Under the pieces are notes generated by a model. The model saw only the letters and a list, made by a program, of their open reading frames with translations. It ran no database searches and was not told where the DNA came from. From the NCBI GenBank assembly GCA_027487795.1, contig JAIYCX010000013.1, positions 70,148 through 134,147 of the forward strand: a stretch of 64,000 nt of DNA. The letters run 5' to 3'. Positions 37,701-46,160 of the stretch are shown here, piece by piece. The stretch is from Pseudomonadota bacterium (GTDB lineage Bacteria > Bdellovibrionota_C > UBA2361 > SZUA-149 > DAOLCO01). Both the position numbers and the translations under genes were made by a program. Numbering within the stretch: the stretch's first letter is position 1; each line of letters begins with the position of its first letter.

Positions 37701-38805
37701 TTTCGTCAGCGTGCCTAGTAATTTTAACTTAAAAGAAAATAGTCCTTTAATAGATAAAGGTTATAGAAAAATTAACTTCTCTCATGACATGCTAAACCAA
37801 ATCAGATTTCAAGGAACAGCACCAGATATAGGTGCACTTGAGTATTCTAATACGGCTAAGGGTAGTCGTTGTAATAACGGAGTTTTAGATTTATCTGAAG
37901 AAGGGATCGATTGTGGTGGAGTTTGTAAACATGACGATGATAACGATGGATTTCATGAGGGCGCTTGTCAAATATCACAAAATGATTGTAATGATGAAGA
38001 TGCAAGTATTAATCCTAGCTTTATAGACTTACTTGATGGAGTAGATAGAAATTGTGATGGCAGAGTACATCAAGATTGCGACTTAGACTATGATAATGAT
38101 AGTATTAAAAATTGCAATGACAACTGCCCATCAGTATCAAACGTAAATCAAAATAATCGCGACTCTGATCTTTTAGGCGACGCCTGTGATAATTCTTTTA
38201 ACTTAGTTGATGATTTTGAAAAAAGAAATACCGGGACAGCTGATCTATCAAGCACTTCAAATCTGACCTCAAAAATAGCCTGGACTAATGTACTAGGTTC
38301 ATCTGGGGTGGTTTATGAAGAAGGCTTCAAAAGATTACAAATACCAGCAACGACCGCAAACGCTGGAATTAAAAATGTAATAGTTACAGATTTACCTAGC
38401 AGTATAAAAAATTATACCTTTGAAGTTAAGATTGCTAAACGCTTTACCATTCCTAGAAGTGGAATAGTTTTGCATTACGAATCATATGAAAACTATTATC
38501 TATTCGATATTAGAACTGGTCAATTAGTTAGATATGTTGGAGGGGTACCAACAGTATTAGCGACAAATAGTTCGGTTTCGCTAGCTCACAATGATAATGA
38601 ATTTCATACTTTTTCGATAACAGCGATGACAAATTCAAATACTATATCATTTACAATTAAAAAAGATTCAGGAACTGCTGTGATTCTATCTGACACAAGT
38701 CCGCTATGGCTAGATGGAGTTGTTGGTATTCAGAGGGATATACATGTGAATAATGGTCTTTTTAAGATAACTGTTGAAGAAAGTAAATTAGAAATTTTTA
38801 ATTAA
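34708..38805 (+). CDS. Large exported mosaic protein: beta-helix, MopE-like and TSP3 repeats
   Basis: 1,365 residues. Signal peptide (YLVLLSLLFSVLSSQYVSA), then a Ser/Thr/Pro-rich low-complexity linker at about 95-178. A jelly-roll-like domain follows at about 190-385 (LVFLYQDIANHYFIGIS). Next is a DUF1565-type start of a right-handed beta-helix at about 395-460 (VGTSAQPLKTIKHAASLAKA), and helix coils with NxxIxxN patterns at about 720-1050. A MopE-like acidic Cys motif around 1071 (DDDNDGFHEGACQ, NDCNDEDASINP, DGVDRNCDG) leads into a thrombospondin type 3 repeat (DYDNDSIKNCNDNCP, DSDLLGDACDN). A second jelly-roll-like domain closes the protein (IVLHYESYENYYLFDI). Likely a calcium- or metal-binding surface glycan-acting protein; catalytic activity not shown. 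Confidence 0.88.
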   Translation: MLYLTKYKYLVLLSLLFSVLSSQYVSAQERPTNSRIRVNTLGTIYCLKAKTGILNGKRFREVSSGSIKIRNQKTRKKAVDNYARAKIFCDKFIPPTKQPSIPTPTATLVPVTTPSTSAFPSTSASENSSSSPVASSSPAISSSPIASSTPIASSSSAISASPSSSASSVPSPTPEPESLCVTQTLLYNDSFSNNSLQTGGNGISWQVENGTALESNSQLVIYRNNSRVLSTQNFSEKSLTIKAQTRISWSSPSKLVFLYQDIANHYFIGISGSQVGLYRVLNNTTTRIDDGYLDKFIRIHHASGASRSYKIFYQITSGVIRFKIDSNLLEDGTDFEYEISDSNQAAVTKFASGGKLGFIDYSSVSPSTAGIIIPEIDIYGGCHAEPARELKEIFVSDSSGNDLNVGTSAQPLKTIKHAASLAKAGDQIKVFPGVYSESNIKTTFSGKQGLPIKFIPTDSLNKPIITGALPSTNVSWQNISLNRINTSISRPPGKIYGSQFEMQVSQYPNSSDPENPDYVNDFLAVPNQGSNNGPRIRLIDSTILSQYADGSLIGGTLTVWDNESNSMASALILDNIASTGTLITTGVNAITNGDKYVIRNLKELIDVDKEYSIDAGKLNVVSFTQTNSNLSITLSGTNLISDINEITLHIFEGNNISSTQSSTAILKNEVKTINIDVPTGMTTVSSVYASVSDSDLYEITARIPSNTNASDLKIAVEDSAFNFSNGNTDYIEIDGFKINYFKGNAINVSSSGTARNIVIKNCEIHNNGSSGVSARTNSHGLKVVNSKLYSNFSNGISIGGGENYLIDNNEIYLNEDNGIWLGNGGTGQYSGGLYHVRNVLVSNNYIHDHISRRRHPDGFQCQQVDELILDSNVFEQPGHQNMWLQYNGKVSLINNIYRNGPLGVNSVRQGFLFNNTFYNSTVRFDSWQDREEFQPRLVEIRGNTFIGSGITRPPEHLWPALQYSHNFISIVNGANDLKLGYKTIVNSTPSDANSLNNYFVSVPSNFNLKENSPLIDKGYRKINFSHDMLNQIRFQGTAPDIGALEYSNTAKGSRCNNGVLDLSEEGIDCGGVCKHDDDNDGFHEGACQISQNDCNDEDASINPSFIDLLDGVDRNCDGRVHQDCDLDYDNDSIKNCNDNCPSVSNVNQNNRDSDLLGDACDNSFNLVDDFEKRNTGTADLSSTSNLTSKIAWTNVLGSSGVVYEEGFKRLQIPATTANAGIKNVIVTDLPSSIKNYTFEVKIAKRFTIPRSGIVLHYESYENYYLFDIRTGQLVRYVGGVPTVLATNSSVSLAHNDNEFHTFSITAMTNSNTISFTIKKDSGTAVILSDTSPLWLDGVVGIQRDIHVNNGLFKITVEESKLEIFN

Positions 38806-38938
38806 ATTTTGACAAAACGAATTTATAAAATTTCTTAAGTTAAATTCTGAAAATTATCTTCCGTAATTCAATACCTTTAGTAAAAATGTAACAGAGACGA
38901 TCCCATATGTAATATAAATGTAATTTTCTGGGGTCAGC

Positions 38939-39673
38939 ATGTTATCAAAGTTAATAAAAAAGATTTCGCTAGTTATAGTTAGTACTTTCTTAGCTAATTT
39001 CACTTTTGTCACTGATTCTAATGCTCAGTCAAATTCATGGAGTTCAACGATGACAAATTCTAATGTAGGATTTATCCCCTCGGCCGAGCCAAATTGTCGT
39101 ACAGGATATTGTCCTAATAGCTTTAGTGGGATATCTGGGCAAACCATAGCAAATTATCTCTCACAACCAAATTCAAGAGTATCTGTATCTGCTTCTTCTA
39201 ACACTTATTATGTAGCTGCATTAACTCCATCAAATCAATATACAAAATACGTTTTCTTTACTACTAACAACAATACACTACCTGTTATAAATGAATACTA
39301 TGAGTCCGAAGGAGCTGGAACCTCAAACGGTGCAGTCACAGTCTATAACGTGACTAATAATGGATGGAGTATGGTTAGTTGCTCAGCTGATAATATAAAA
39401 ACTACAGGCTTTAAGATTATTAGCTACTCAGCTAATTCTTTTGTAGCAAAATATTTTGTGAATTGTACTAAAATAGACACTAGCGGAAATAAATTTACTA
39501 CTTTTACTGAAAGTTCAAATATAGTATTCAGACCTGTCTCAGCAGTTAATCCTCTTGAAAATGAATCTTTTGACTTGAGACTAAAACTTGCTCAATCAAA
39601 AAGTCAGCGAACCTTGACATCTCAAAATGGAATTGGCTGGTTTCAAAAATATGCAGCTAAGGTATTTCCTTAA
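38939..39673 (+). CDS. Small secreted protein of unknown function
   Basis: 244 residues with a signal peptide (MLSKLIKKISLVIVSTFLAN, cleavage near SNAQ). The mature part is Ser/Asn/Thr-rich and beta-type, with a likely disulphide pair in NCRTGYCPNSFSG near its start and two more Cys (VSCSADN, VNCTKID). Segments like YYVAALTPSNQYTKYVFFTT and SANSFVAKYFVNC suggest a compact beta domain. Follows the mosaic protein by 133 nt on the same strand and ends before a bidirectional terminator. No family recognised. Confidence 0.72.
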   Translation: MLSKLIKKISLVIVSTFLANFTFVTDSNAQSNSWSSTMTNSNVGFIPSAEPNCRTGYCPNSFSGISGQTIANYLSQPNSRVSVSASSNTYYVAALTPSNQYTKYVFFTTNNNTLPVINEYYESEGAGTSNGAVTVYNVTNNGWSMVSCSADNIKTTGFKIISYSANSFVAKYFVNCTKIDTSGNKFTTFTESSNIVFRPVSAVNPLENESFDLRLKLAQSKSQRTLTSQNGIGWFQKYAAKVFP

Positions 39674-39685
39674 TCGGTCAAACGT

Positions 39686-39723
39686 TTACGATTTAAATTC
39701 CTACTATGGAATTTAAATCGTAA
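39686..39723. terminator. Bidirectional hairpin terminator
   Basis: TTACGATTTAAATTCC and GGAATTTAAATCGTAA form a perfect 16-bp stem around a 6-nt loop (TACTAT), between two convergent genes. AT-rich for an intrinsic terminator, but its placement and perfection support that role. Confidence 0.7.
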
Positions 39724-39759
39724 CTTATTAACTAAACAATATTTAATTAAGTAATATAT

Positions 39760-40419
39760 TTACTGCGTATCTTCCAACTTCTTTCTAGCACTCTTAGAGA
39801 ATATTTTATAAAGATCTAAAGCTTTCTTCTCTAGTCTTTCTTTTGGAGATAAGGTTGCTAATTCTTCAGCAGCTCCGTTAACGGTGAACTCATCATTTTC
39901 TGTTTCAAAAATACTACAAGCATTTTTTACAGCTTTTAAAATGCTACTACCTTCTATTACTCTATTTTGTTTATCTAAGAAGCTTTTAACGTTTAAACTC
40001 GTTGCAACTTTAAGTCTTGCAAAAGACCCCTTTTTACTAAGTTGATCTGATATTTTTAATACTTCTATAATAGATTTTTGACTAAAGGGTTTTAGCAGAA
40101 AACCTGAAAATCCAATTGATAAATATTTACTAATATTTGCATCTGTTGCAACTTCACTATCTAATATGATGATAACTTTAATTTTATCCTTAGATGACTT
40201 CTCCCTTATAACAGACATCATGGAAGTTAAGGCCATTATATCCTCAGTATAATCAATTAAAACCATTGATAAATCTGAAGACGATCTAAGTTCTTTAATG
40301 AGATCTGCTTGAGTTCTAAAAAATTTAGCTAATATATTAGGCGACACATCTCTTAGCACCTGACCTAAAGAGGTTTTTGTACTGTTGTCTTCAGTAAGTG
40401 CTAGTATGTAACTACCCAT
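39760..40419 (-). CDS. Receiver-like protein with a degenerate acidic pocket
   Basis: 219 residues. The first about 125 look like a CheY-type receiver: YILALTEDNSTKTSLGQVL, candidate phosphoacceptor in MVLIDYTED, and KVIIILDSE followed by GFSGFLLKPFS with the conserved Lys-Pro. The usual paired acidic residues after strand 1 are reduced to ED in an N-shifted position, so phosphorylation is uncertain. The C-terminal about 80 residues are helical and of no family I recognise (LATLSPKERLEKKALDLYKI). Possibly a signalling scaffold. Divergent from the M20 peptidase gene. Confidence 0.72.
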   Translation of the reverse strand: MGSYILALTEDNSTKTSLGQVLRDVSPNILAKFFRTQADLIKELRSSSDLSMVLIDYTEDIMALTSMMSVIREKSSKDKIKVIIILDSEVATDANISKYLSIGFSGFLLKPFSQKSIIEVLKISDQLSKKGSFARLKVATSLNVKSFLDKQNRVIEGSSILKAVKNACSIFETENDEFTVNGAAEELATLSPKERLEKKALDLYKIFSKSARKKLEDTQ

Positions 40420-40756
40420 TTGTAGACCTTTAATGACTTATAGTACTAATCGTGCGTAAGTACTTATTTCTTTAGGCATTTTAGTTTTTTGGCAAAGTAA
40501 ATGTAAAAAATAATATTTTATCTTAAGAAAATGGCTCCCAAATGGGATATTTTGAGACTTTCAGAAAAGTTGAGTTATTTACTGCTATTCATTTTCAAGA
40601 TAACTGTTCATTTTTGGACATCTATGTTTATGTGATCTTATTATCGGTCATAAGCAGTATATTAAGTACTGCGTTAATCCAAAAGACATATCAGTATCAC
40701 CTCAGAAATTAATAGCGCTGAATTTAAATACGCTAAAATTCAATCTAAGAGGGTAC
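40420..40756. other. Divergent intergenic region
   Basis: 337 nt between divergent genes; no gene seen. A short inverted repeat, GCAGTA/TACTGC at 40654-40672, lies about 85 nt before the M20 gene and could be an operator. No promoter boxes can be placed with confidence. Confidence 0.45.
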
Positions 40757-41842
40757 ATGATTTTCGGAAGAAGTAGAGAGACGTTTTTAAAAGAATTAAT
40801 AGACATCCCATCAGTATCAGGAAAAGAAGAAGGTATATTAAAATTTCTAAAACATTTATTTGACCGCGAAGGTTGGACCAACTTTGAAATAAATGTAAAA
40901 GAGGAAGCTTCTGGAATACTAGTAGTATTCGGTACTCCAAAAGTTTTATTCACTACTCACGTCGATGTCGTTGAAGCGTCAAAAGAACTTTTTAACGCGC
41001 GAGAAGAAAACGGTATAATATATGGCAGAGGAGCATGTGATGCAAAAGCTTCTATCGTGTCTATGATATGTGCTTGCCAACATTTAAAAGCAAGTGGCGC
41101 TACTGACTTTGGACTTTTCTTATTTACTGGAGAAGAAAGAGGCGGAAAAGGAGCTGAGGCCTGCATGGGATACTTGCAAGGCTTCGGAATAGAACATGTT
41201 ATCATGGGTGAGCCTACTAAATGTAGACTAGCAACTTCACAGCTTGGGGCACTTTGCCTTGATGTGAAATTTCATGGCTCCGCTTGTCACTCGGCATATT
41301 CTAATAAAGGAATTGACGCTAATAGAATAATGATCAGAGCTGCAGATAAGATTTGTTCTCTAGATGAAGCAATATTCTCAATGAGCGGCATCTGGTCAGT
41401 GAACTTAGGTAGATTCTATGGTGGAATGTCTGCAAATACAATCTCGCCTTTTGCAGCAATGGAAATTTATATTAGAACTAGTAAGAATAATCACGAAGAA
41501 GTAATTTCTTTAGTCAAATCTTTAGCTCCGATAGCTACAATTGAGACAGTATTCTCAGCTCCGAAAATGGACTTAACTACACTTGATGGCTTTGCAACCA
41601 CAGAAGCTAGAATGTGCAGCGCGCTACATCATTTTGAAGTATTAAATGCGAATCTAATGATGGCAGGTCCTGGAGATCCGAAACTTGCGCACACAAAAGA
41701 TGAGTGCGTAGAAATTTCTGAATTATACAAAGCTAGTGATTTGTATGTAAATATGTATCAAGAAATTACTACCGGTCAAGAATTTGATATTGGATACCAA
41801 GCTTTTAGAAATCAGGCTGAAATGCTTTGGACGGAGCATTAA
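40757..41842 (+). CDS. M20-family metallohydrolase (ArgE/DapE-like)
   Basis: 361 residues with the dizinc M20 signature: HVDVVEA (metal His and Asp), GRGACDAKASIVSMI (bridging Asp), and the catalytic/metal Glu pair in GEERGGKGAEA. MGEPTKCRLATSQLGA and AHTKDECVEISEL near the C-terminus match the acetylornithine deacetylase/succinyl-diaminopimelate desuccinylase group. It opens IPSVSGKEEGILKFL like the family. The substrate cannot be told from sequence alone; Lys or Arg biosynthesis is most likely. Followed by a strong bidirectional terminator. Confidence 0.9.
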   Translation: MIFGRSRETFLKELIDIPSVSGKEEGILKFLKHLFDREGWTNFEINVKEEASGILVVFGTPKVLFTTHVDVVEASKELFNAREENGIIYGRGACDAKASIVSMICACQHLKASGATDFGLFLFTGEERGGKGAEACMGYLQGFGIEHVIMGEPTKCRLATSQLGALCLDVKFHGSACHSAYSNKGIDANRIMIRAADKICSLDEAIFSMSGIWSVNLGRFYGGMSANTISPFAAMEIYIRTSKNNHEEVISLVKSLAPIATIETVFSAPKMDLTTLDGFATTEARMCSALHHFEVLNANLMMAGPGDPKLAHTKDECVEISELYKASDLYVNMYQEITTGQEFDIGYQAFRNQAEMLWTEH

Positions 41843-41853
41843 AAATAAAAAAA

Positions 41854-41880
41854 GGGCTACCTATGTATCATAGGAAGCCC
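41854..41880. terminator. Bidirectional intrinsic terminator
   Basis: GGGCTACCTATG and CATAGGAAGCCC make a 12-base-arm stem (one mismatch) with a TAT loop, preceded by an A-rich run. It serves the convergent M20 gene and the 41910 gene. Confidence 0.85.
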
Positions 41881-41909
41881 AGATGTTTAGCGACAGATCA
41901 AAACCTTAA

Positions 41910-42755
41910 TCATGAAAAGGCACCTTGGAGTGACTTTTTATTCGTAGTTGATTTGCTTTTAGTAAAGATGTGAACTTTTTGCTGACTTAACAAATTGATT
42001 ACGTCTAAGTAATAATCTGGGTAAGCAGTTTCAAGCGCTCCGCTCTCAGCTAACTTAAATAAAGACGAGAGGTCAATTAAGTTATCCTTTCTAAAGGTAA
42101 AAACTTCCTCGGCAACCAACAAAGCCAAAAGCAACTTTCTGGTATAAGGAAGGGATCCCCAATTAAAACCATCTTCGCCAAAACCCTCAACATCCAAAAA
42201 ATCGCCCTTAAAGACCGGATGTTCTTGAAGCTGAGAATCTGGTGGAATTCCTAGTTTTAGTGCAACCACGGGTTTACCGTTTACATTTACGAATGGTTTG
42301 AGCTTCTGCTGCGAAGTCGCCAGATTCACCCTCTTCACAGTTTCAACCTGATCAATCTCACCATCTACCCAAACCATAACTGCGGCATCGTGCACAAGCG
42401 TTCGAAGTGATTTGAAGTATCTGGAATTAGACTGTAGAGGCTTTTTTGCAACTTCCTCTACAAGTTCTTCAGGAGAACATTCACTGGCGTTCCGAGCTTT
42501 AAAATGTTGATCTCTTTGGCTAGAGACAACTTTCTTCTTTTCTCTTAGCTCTTCGCAAATCGCACGAGCTAAAGGATCTGGCATCTTAAATATCTCTACA
42601 AAACGCTCGAATGCAATATGCCTTAGTGCTCCTAATGCTCCTGCAGTTGTACTTTCCAAAAACTCAACAAAATCAGCCTCGGCAACGTTTACCTTGGTCG
42701 CAGACTTCAACAATGCAATCGCAGCTTGCACTCGGCTGTCTTCTTTGAATGACAT
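41910..42755 (-). CDS. Hypothetical cytoplasmic protein
   Basis: The ATG at 42755 is preferred: AAAGGAG lies seven bases upstream, whereas the ATG two codons earlier is too close. 281 residues, helical, no signal peptide. Conserved-looking patches are AAIALLKSATKVNVAEADFV, LVHDAAVMVWVDGEIDQVE and YTRKLLLALLVAEEVFTFRK. The mid-protein segment MVWVDGEID recalls TerB-type helical proteins, weakly. One of several genes here that combine a strong Shine-Dalgarno sequence, their own hairpin terminator and no recognised family. Function unknown. Confidence 0.68.
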   Translation of the reverse strand: MSFKEDSRVQAAIALLKSATKVNVAEADFVEFLESTTAGALGALRHIAFERFVEIFKMPDPLARAICEELREKKKVVSSQRDQHFKARNASECSPEELVEEVAKKPLQSNSRYFKSLRTLVHDAAVMVWVDGEIDQVETVKRVNLATSQQKLKPFVNVNGKPVVALKLGIPPDSQLQEHPVFKGDFLDVEGFGEDGFNWGSLPYTRKLLLALLVAEEVFTFRKDNLIDLSSLFKLAESGALETAYPDYYLDVINLLSQQKVHIFTKSKSTTNKKSLQGAFS

Positions 42756-43003
42756 GGTCATTCTCCTTTTGGTTAGAAGACTCTCTCTCTCACAGGTTAC
42801 AGCAACAAAAAACCTTTTTTTCTGTCACCAACCGATTTGAATTACTAATTTTTAAGCAATCTAAATCGACTGGTAAAGACATTCTTCTACCCACTATATG
42901 TTTAGTCTTAGCATGAAAAAATTAAAAATCAACTAGCTAAACTTATCCAACTAAGTATCTAAGGTGACTCAAAAAATAAATAAAATAACCTTGAGCATGC
43001 ACT

Positions 43004-43030
43004 AGGGAGAGAGTAGCAACTCTGCTCCCT
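43004..43030 (-). terminator. Hairpin downstream of the 43055 gene
   Basis: AGGGAGAGAGT and ACTCTGCTCCCT pair with one bulge, 25 nt after the stop. A T-rich stretch (CTTTTT) precedes rather than follows it on the minus strand, so termination is plausible but not ideal. Confidence 0.45.
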
Positions 43031-43054
43031 AAAAAGTTTAAACTTTTAGAAATC

Positions 43055-44116
43055 CTACCACATACTAAGAACGCCCATTAACCGAGACCACTGCGCTTCC
43101 CCGATACTATAGGCCAGGTGCAAAAAATTAATGTCATCAGCATTTTCACACTTTCGCCATTTTACGACTTCTGGACTTTGCTTAAAAGCATAAGGTTCGT
43201 AGTTCAAAGCTTCTAGTAAGAGACAAAAGTCATCTAACTTTTTTTGTCGACCAAATTGACCTAATGCATTCTTAGTAAAGCTAAGCTTTTCAAGCTTAGC
43301 TTCTCGTTCAGTCGGTAGCACTTCCGCTTCACCTTCTACTGTATCATCCTTGCCAGATCTGATTGACTTCATTAAGCTTTTAACCAAATCAGGTCTGATA
43401 TCTTTTAAGCATTGTTGCACCGCTGTAAAACACTCAAAAGTAAGTCCGTCTTGATATTGTGGAAATACTTCTAATATTGAATACTTATCAAATTGTGATT
43501 CAAGTGAAATGATTCTTCCATTAAACAAGTAACTACACTGAAACTCAATTAGTTTCAGGAAAAACGCATTTAAAGCAAGAGTATGAAATGCATCTATCAT
43601 TGCATCTTTTGGATAACTCTCACTAAAGTTCACTAAGCTCGCTTTAACTTTCATCCAATTCTCTAATGAAAACTCCGGAAGTGGAACAAAATTTTTGTAA
43701 ACTGATTGAAATATACTTTGGTATATTTCAACTTTTATATTACCACTAATTTTTTTTTCAAAAGACGGCTCGTACAAAGAATGTACTTTGGGCAGCTTAA
43801 ATTTTAAATAAATCGCACCTGGCTTTGGAATATAATCTCCAAGTTCAGAGCTACTGACAATCGCCCGTACGGGAATATTTCCAACTTGTACTGATGTAAA
43901 TCCTCCCATGGATTCGCATCTTGTTAAAGTAAGCCTATTTTTATCTTGGTATGTTCTGGATAAAAGATTTCCATCAAACATTTCAAAAATACGATTCGCG
44001 TATTCATTCTCGCAATCAAACGGAAGCGCGACACCAACAGTAATAAAATTTTCATCCCAAAACTTAGATTCTTCAATATCAAGTTTTTGACGTTCTAACT
44101 TTGACAGGATTCTCAT
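43055..44116 (-). CDS. Hypothetical cytoplasmic protein
   Basis: Three consecutive ATGs (44122, 44119, 44116) follow AAGGAG; the third has the best spacing and is used here, and the exact start is uncertain by two codons. About 354 residues, mixed alpha/beta with no signal peptide. Segments include NFITVGVALPFDCENEYANR, KPGAIYLKFKLPKVHSLYEP and LALNAFFLKLIEFQCSYLF, and an acidic linker (GKDDTVEGEAEVLP). I recognise no family. Preceded by a hairpin plus T-run in the leader and followed by another hairpin. Its neighbour at 41910 has the same style, and the two may be functionally linked. Confidence 0.68.
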   Translation of the reverse strand: MRILSKLERQKLDIEESKFWDENFITVGVALPFDCENEYANRIFEMFDGNLLSRTYQDKNRLTLTRCESMGGFTSVQVGNIPVRAIVSSSELGDYIPKPGAIYLKFKLPKVHSLYEPSFEKKISGNIKVEIYQSIFQSVYKNFVPLPEFSLENWMKVKASLVNFSESYPKDAMIDAFHTLALNAFFLKLIEFQCSYLFNGRIISLESQFDKYSILEVFPQYQDGLTFECFTAVQQCLKDIRPDLVKSLMKSIRSGKDDTVEGEAEVLPTEREAKLEKLSFTKNALGQFGRQKKLDDFCLLLEALNYEPYAFKQSPEVVKWRKCENADDINFLHLAYSIGEAQWSRLMGVLSMW

Positions 44117-44155
44117 CATCATACTCCTTAAAAAACCAAAAAAAACGAATTGAGT

Positions 44156-44179
44156 CACCAAATAAAAGTTTATTTGGTG
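44156..44179 (-). promoter_or_regulatory. Leader hairpin (attenuator-like) before the 43055 gene
   Basis: CACCAAATAAA and TTTATTTGGTG form an 11-bp stem about 35 nt upstream of the Shine-Dalgarno sequence. On the minus strand it is followed after about 12 nt by a run of eight T. The arrangement resembles a terminator placed in a 5' leader. Confidence 0.45.
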
Positions 44180-44392
44180 AGCTAAAACTTCTACCTAGAT
44201 AAGATTTTAAAAGAACGGAAATACTTGCATTAAATAGCACTAATAAAAACATTGTCAAACTCTAAGAACTTCTCCTAATAATATTTCTGAATTTCATATA
44301 GTTACGATTTAAACCATAAAGTTTTGAAGCAAAACTGCCGTAACTTTTTTTATAGTTGTGTGTGTTCTTGTGTTTCAAAAAAGGGGTTTTTT

Positions 44393-46156
44393 ATGAAGTC
44401 TAAGTTTTCGCTTGTTTTACTTTCTCTATTCTTAATTTCTAATATTTCTAAAGCTAGTAACGAAATTAAAGATGGGGTCATTGATGATTTTAAAAAAATT
44501 GGCTCTGTTGTTAGTTTAGAAGGAGACTCTAACAAAAGAGGTCCTAGTGGTTTAGGAATTCAGTCTGGTCGTGCTAGTAGTTTATCATTTGAATATACTG
44601 GAGAGGAGTATGGAAGTAGTAAAGCAATTTATGTAAAAGATGGAGCTAGTCAAGAGTCTCCAAGTACAAACAGACTTGATGTAGATAAAGATAATCGCAT
44701 TAGTCCGCTTGATGTATTAATGTTAATAAATGCTCTGAATAGAGGAGATCAATATAATATAGACTTAGATGCTAATTCTGATGGTTATGTAAGTCCTATA
44801 GATGTATTACTGATTATTAATTACTTAAATCGCGATCCTGCGACTAATCAGGGAGGTACATATACTGGAAATAATAGAGTATCGGACACTACCGATTCTT
44901 CATTTTCACTAGCAAACTATGGTAGAGGACAATCCAAAGCCAGCGTTAGTTATAATACACAGGCAAAAAAAGAACTATTAACTGGCTATACAGGTTTTAG
45001 TCTTAAAATTAAATTTAATGGTCTTGAAGCTTATAGTACGAATGATCCAGAAATTAAAATCGGTTTAACTACAAGAGATGAAAGAGGATATATCGCAGGA
45101 TCCTCAGTCTGCTCTACTAAAATAGAAACAGTTATGGCCGAAAGCGGAAGAGCAAGAATAAATAAAAATGCTAAAGTCGAGATACCATTTGCGAATTGTG
45201 TAAAAGGAGCAAATGCCAGCTCAGCAGCTGATTTAAAAAATATTTCTGAAATTGGATTAAGTTTAATAAATAAAGATTTTCTTTCAGAGTTTTCTGTACA
45301 GGAATTTTCTCTTACTGGAAAAATTGAAGTAATGGGGCCAGAAGATATTTATACACCTAACGCAACCAATATTCCTCTCCTACCGACAAGAAGAATACAA
45401 TGTGACGTTATTGACTTAGCAGAGATGGAAAGAAAGACAAATGAGGAATTAGAGAATTACATGAGAGTACACGGGGGAAAAGTAGATTTCGAGGGAGAAA
45501 CGTCCTGTTTTAGAAATCCATATTTCGATGCTTCACTAGGAAATGGAACAAATGTATATGTCCCACCAGCTCAATTCGGTGAATTATTAAATATGTATAC
45601 AGGAGATAACGCTAATTATAATAACAGCATTGAACAAAGCAAATCATACTGGATAAATTCTAATGCAAATAATGCTGCTGTAAAGAGCGCATGTTTTATA
45701 TGCTTGTTAAGAAGAGATAGTGGATGTTATCCACGCGGAGTACAAGTATCTCTAGCTAACGGAGATAGTAAAAAAGTCGAAGATATCGCAGTCGGAGATC
45801 TAATAAGTAACCCAGTTACAGGAGAAGCTCGTAAGGTTTTAAAAATTGTAGAAGGACCAGAAAAGTTAGGAATAGTAGAATATGGTTTTGGAGATACTTT
45901 AGCTAAGGTAACCCAAAAGCATCCAATACTTACTAAAAATGGACTTAAGACAGCTATTGAACTTAGTCTATCAGACGAAGTGAAAGATAAAGAAGGTAAA
46001 CTTCATCAATTAAGACACCTAAAAGTACTAGAAGTTCAAGAAGGTGAGACTGTTATCAACTTCGTCCTCGAAGGCGAAAATAAAGATGATCACTACATGC
46101 TAGCAGATGGCATAGTTGTAGGAGATTTATATCTACAGAAAGAGCTAGGGAAGTAA
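44393..46156 (+). CDS. Exported dockerin- and Hint-domain protein
   Basis: The ATG at 44393 is preferred over one 23 codons upstream: AAGGGG precedes it and it opens a signal peptide (KSKFSLVLLSLFLISNISKA). 587 residues. A type I dockerin-like pair of calcium loops lies at about residues 96-150 (DVDKDNRISPLDVLMLINAL and DANSDGYVSPIDVLLIINYL). A beta domain occupies the centre. A C-terminal Hedgehog/intein (Hint) module starts at about residue 446: CYPRGVQVSLANGDSKKVED, IAVGDLISNP, TQKHPILTKNG, and ends HYMLADGIVVGD. Hint modules cleave themselves at the N-terminal Cys; the usual terminal His-Asn is replaced by Gly-Asp. Likely cell-surface attached. Confidence 0.88.
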   Translation: MKSKFSLVLLSLFLISNISKASNEIKDGVIDDFKKIGSVVSLEGDSNKRGPSGLGIQSGRASSLSFEYTGEEYGSSKAIYVKDGASQESPSTNRLDVDKDNRISPLDVLMLINALNRGDQYNIDLDANSDGYVSPIDVLLIINYLNRDPATNQGGTYTGNNRVSDTTDSSFSLANYGRGQSKASVSYNTQAKKELLTGYTGFSLKIKFNGLEAYSTNDPEIKIGLTTRDERGYIAGSSVCSTKIETVMAESGRARINKNAKVEIPFANCVKGANASSAADLKNISEIGLSLINKDFLSEFSVQEFSLTGKIEVMGPEDIYTPNATNIPLLPTRRIQCDVIDLAEMERKTNEELENYMRVHGGKVDFEGETSCFRNPYFDASLGNGTNVYVPPAQFGELLNMYTGDNANYNNSIEQSKSYWINSNANNAAVKSACFICLLRRDSGCYPRGVQVSLANGDSKKVEDIAVGDLISNPVTGEARKVLKIVEGPEKLGIVEYGFGDTLAKVTQKHPILTKNGLKTAIELSLSDEVKDKEGKLHQLRHLKVLEVQEGETVINFVLEGENKDDHYMLADGIVVGDLYLQKELGK

Positions 46157-46160
46157 ACTT

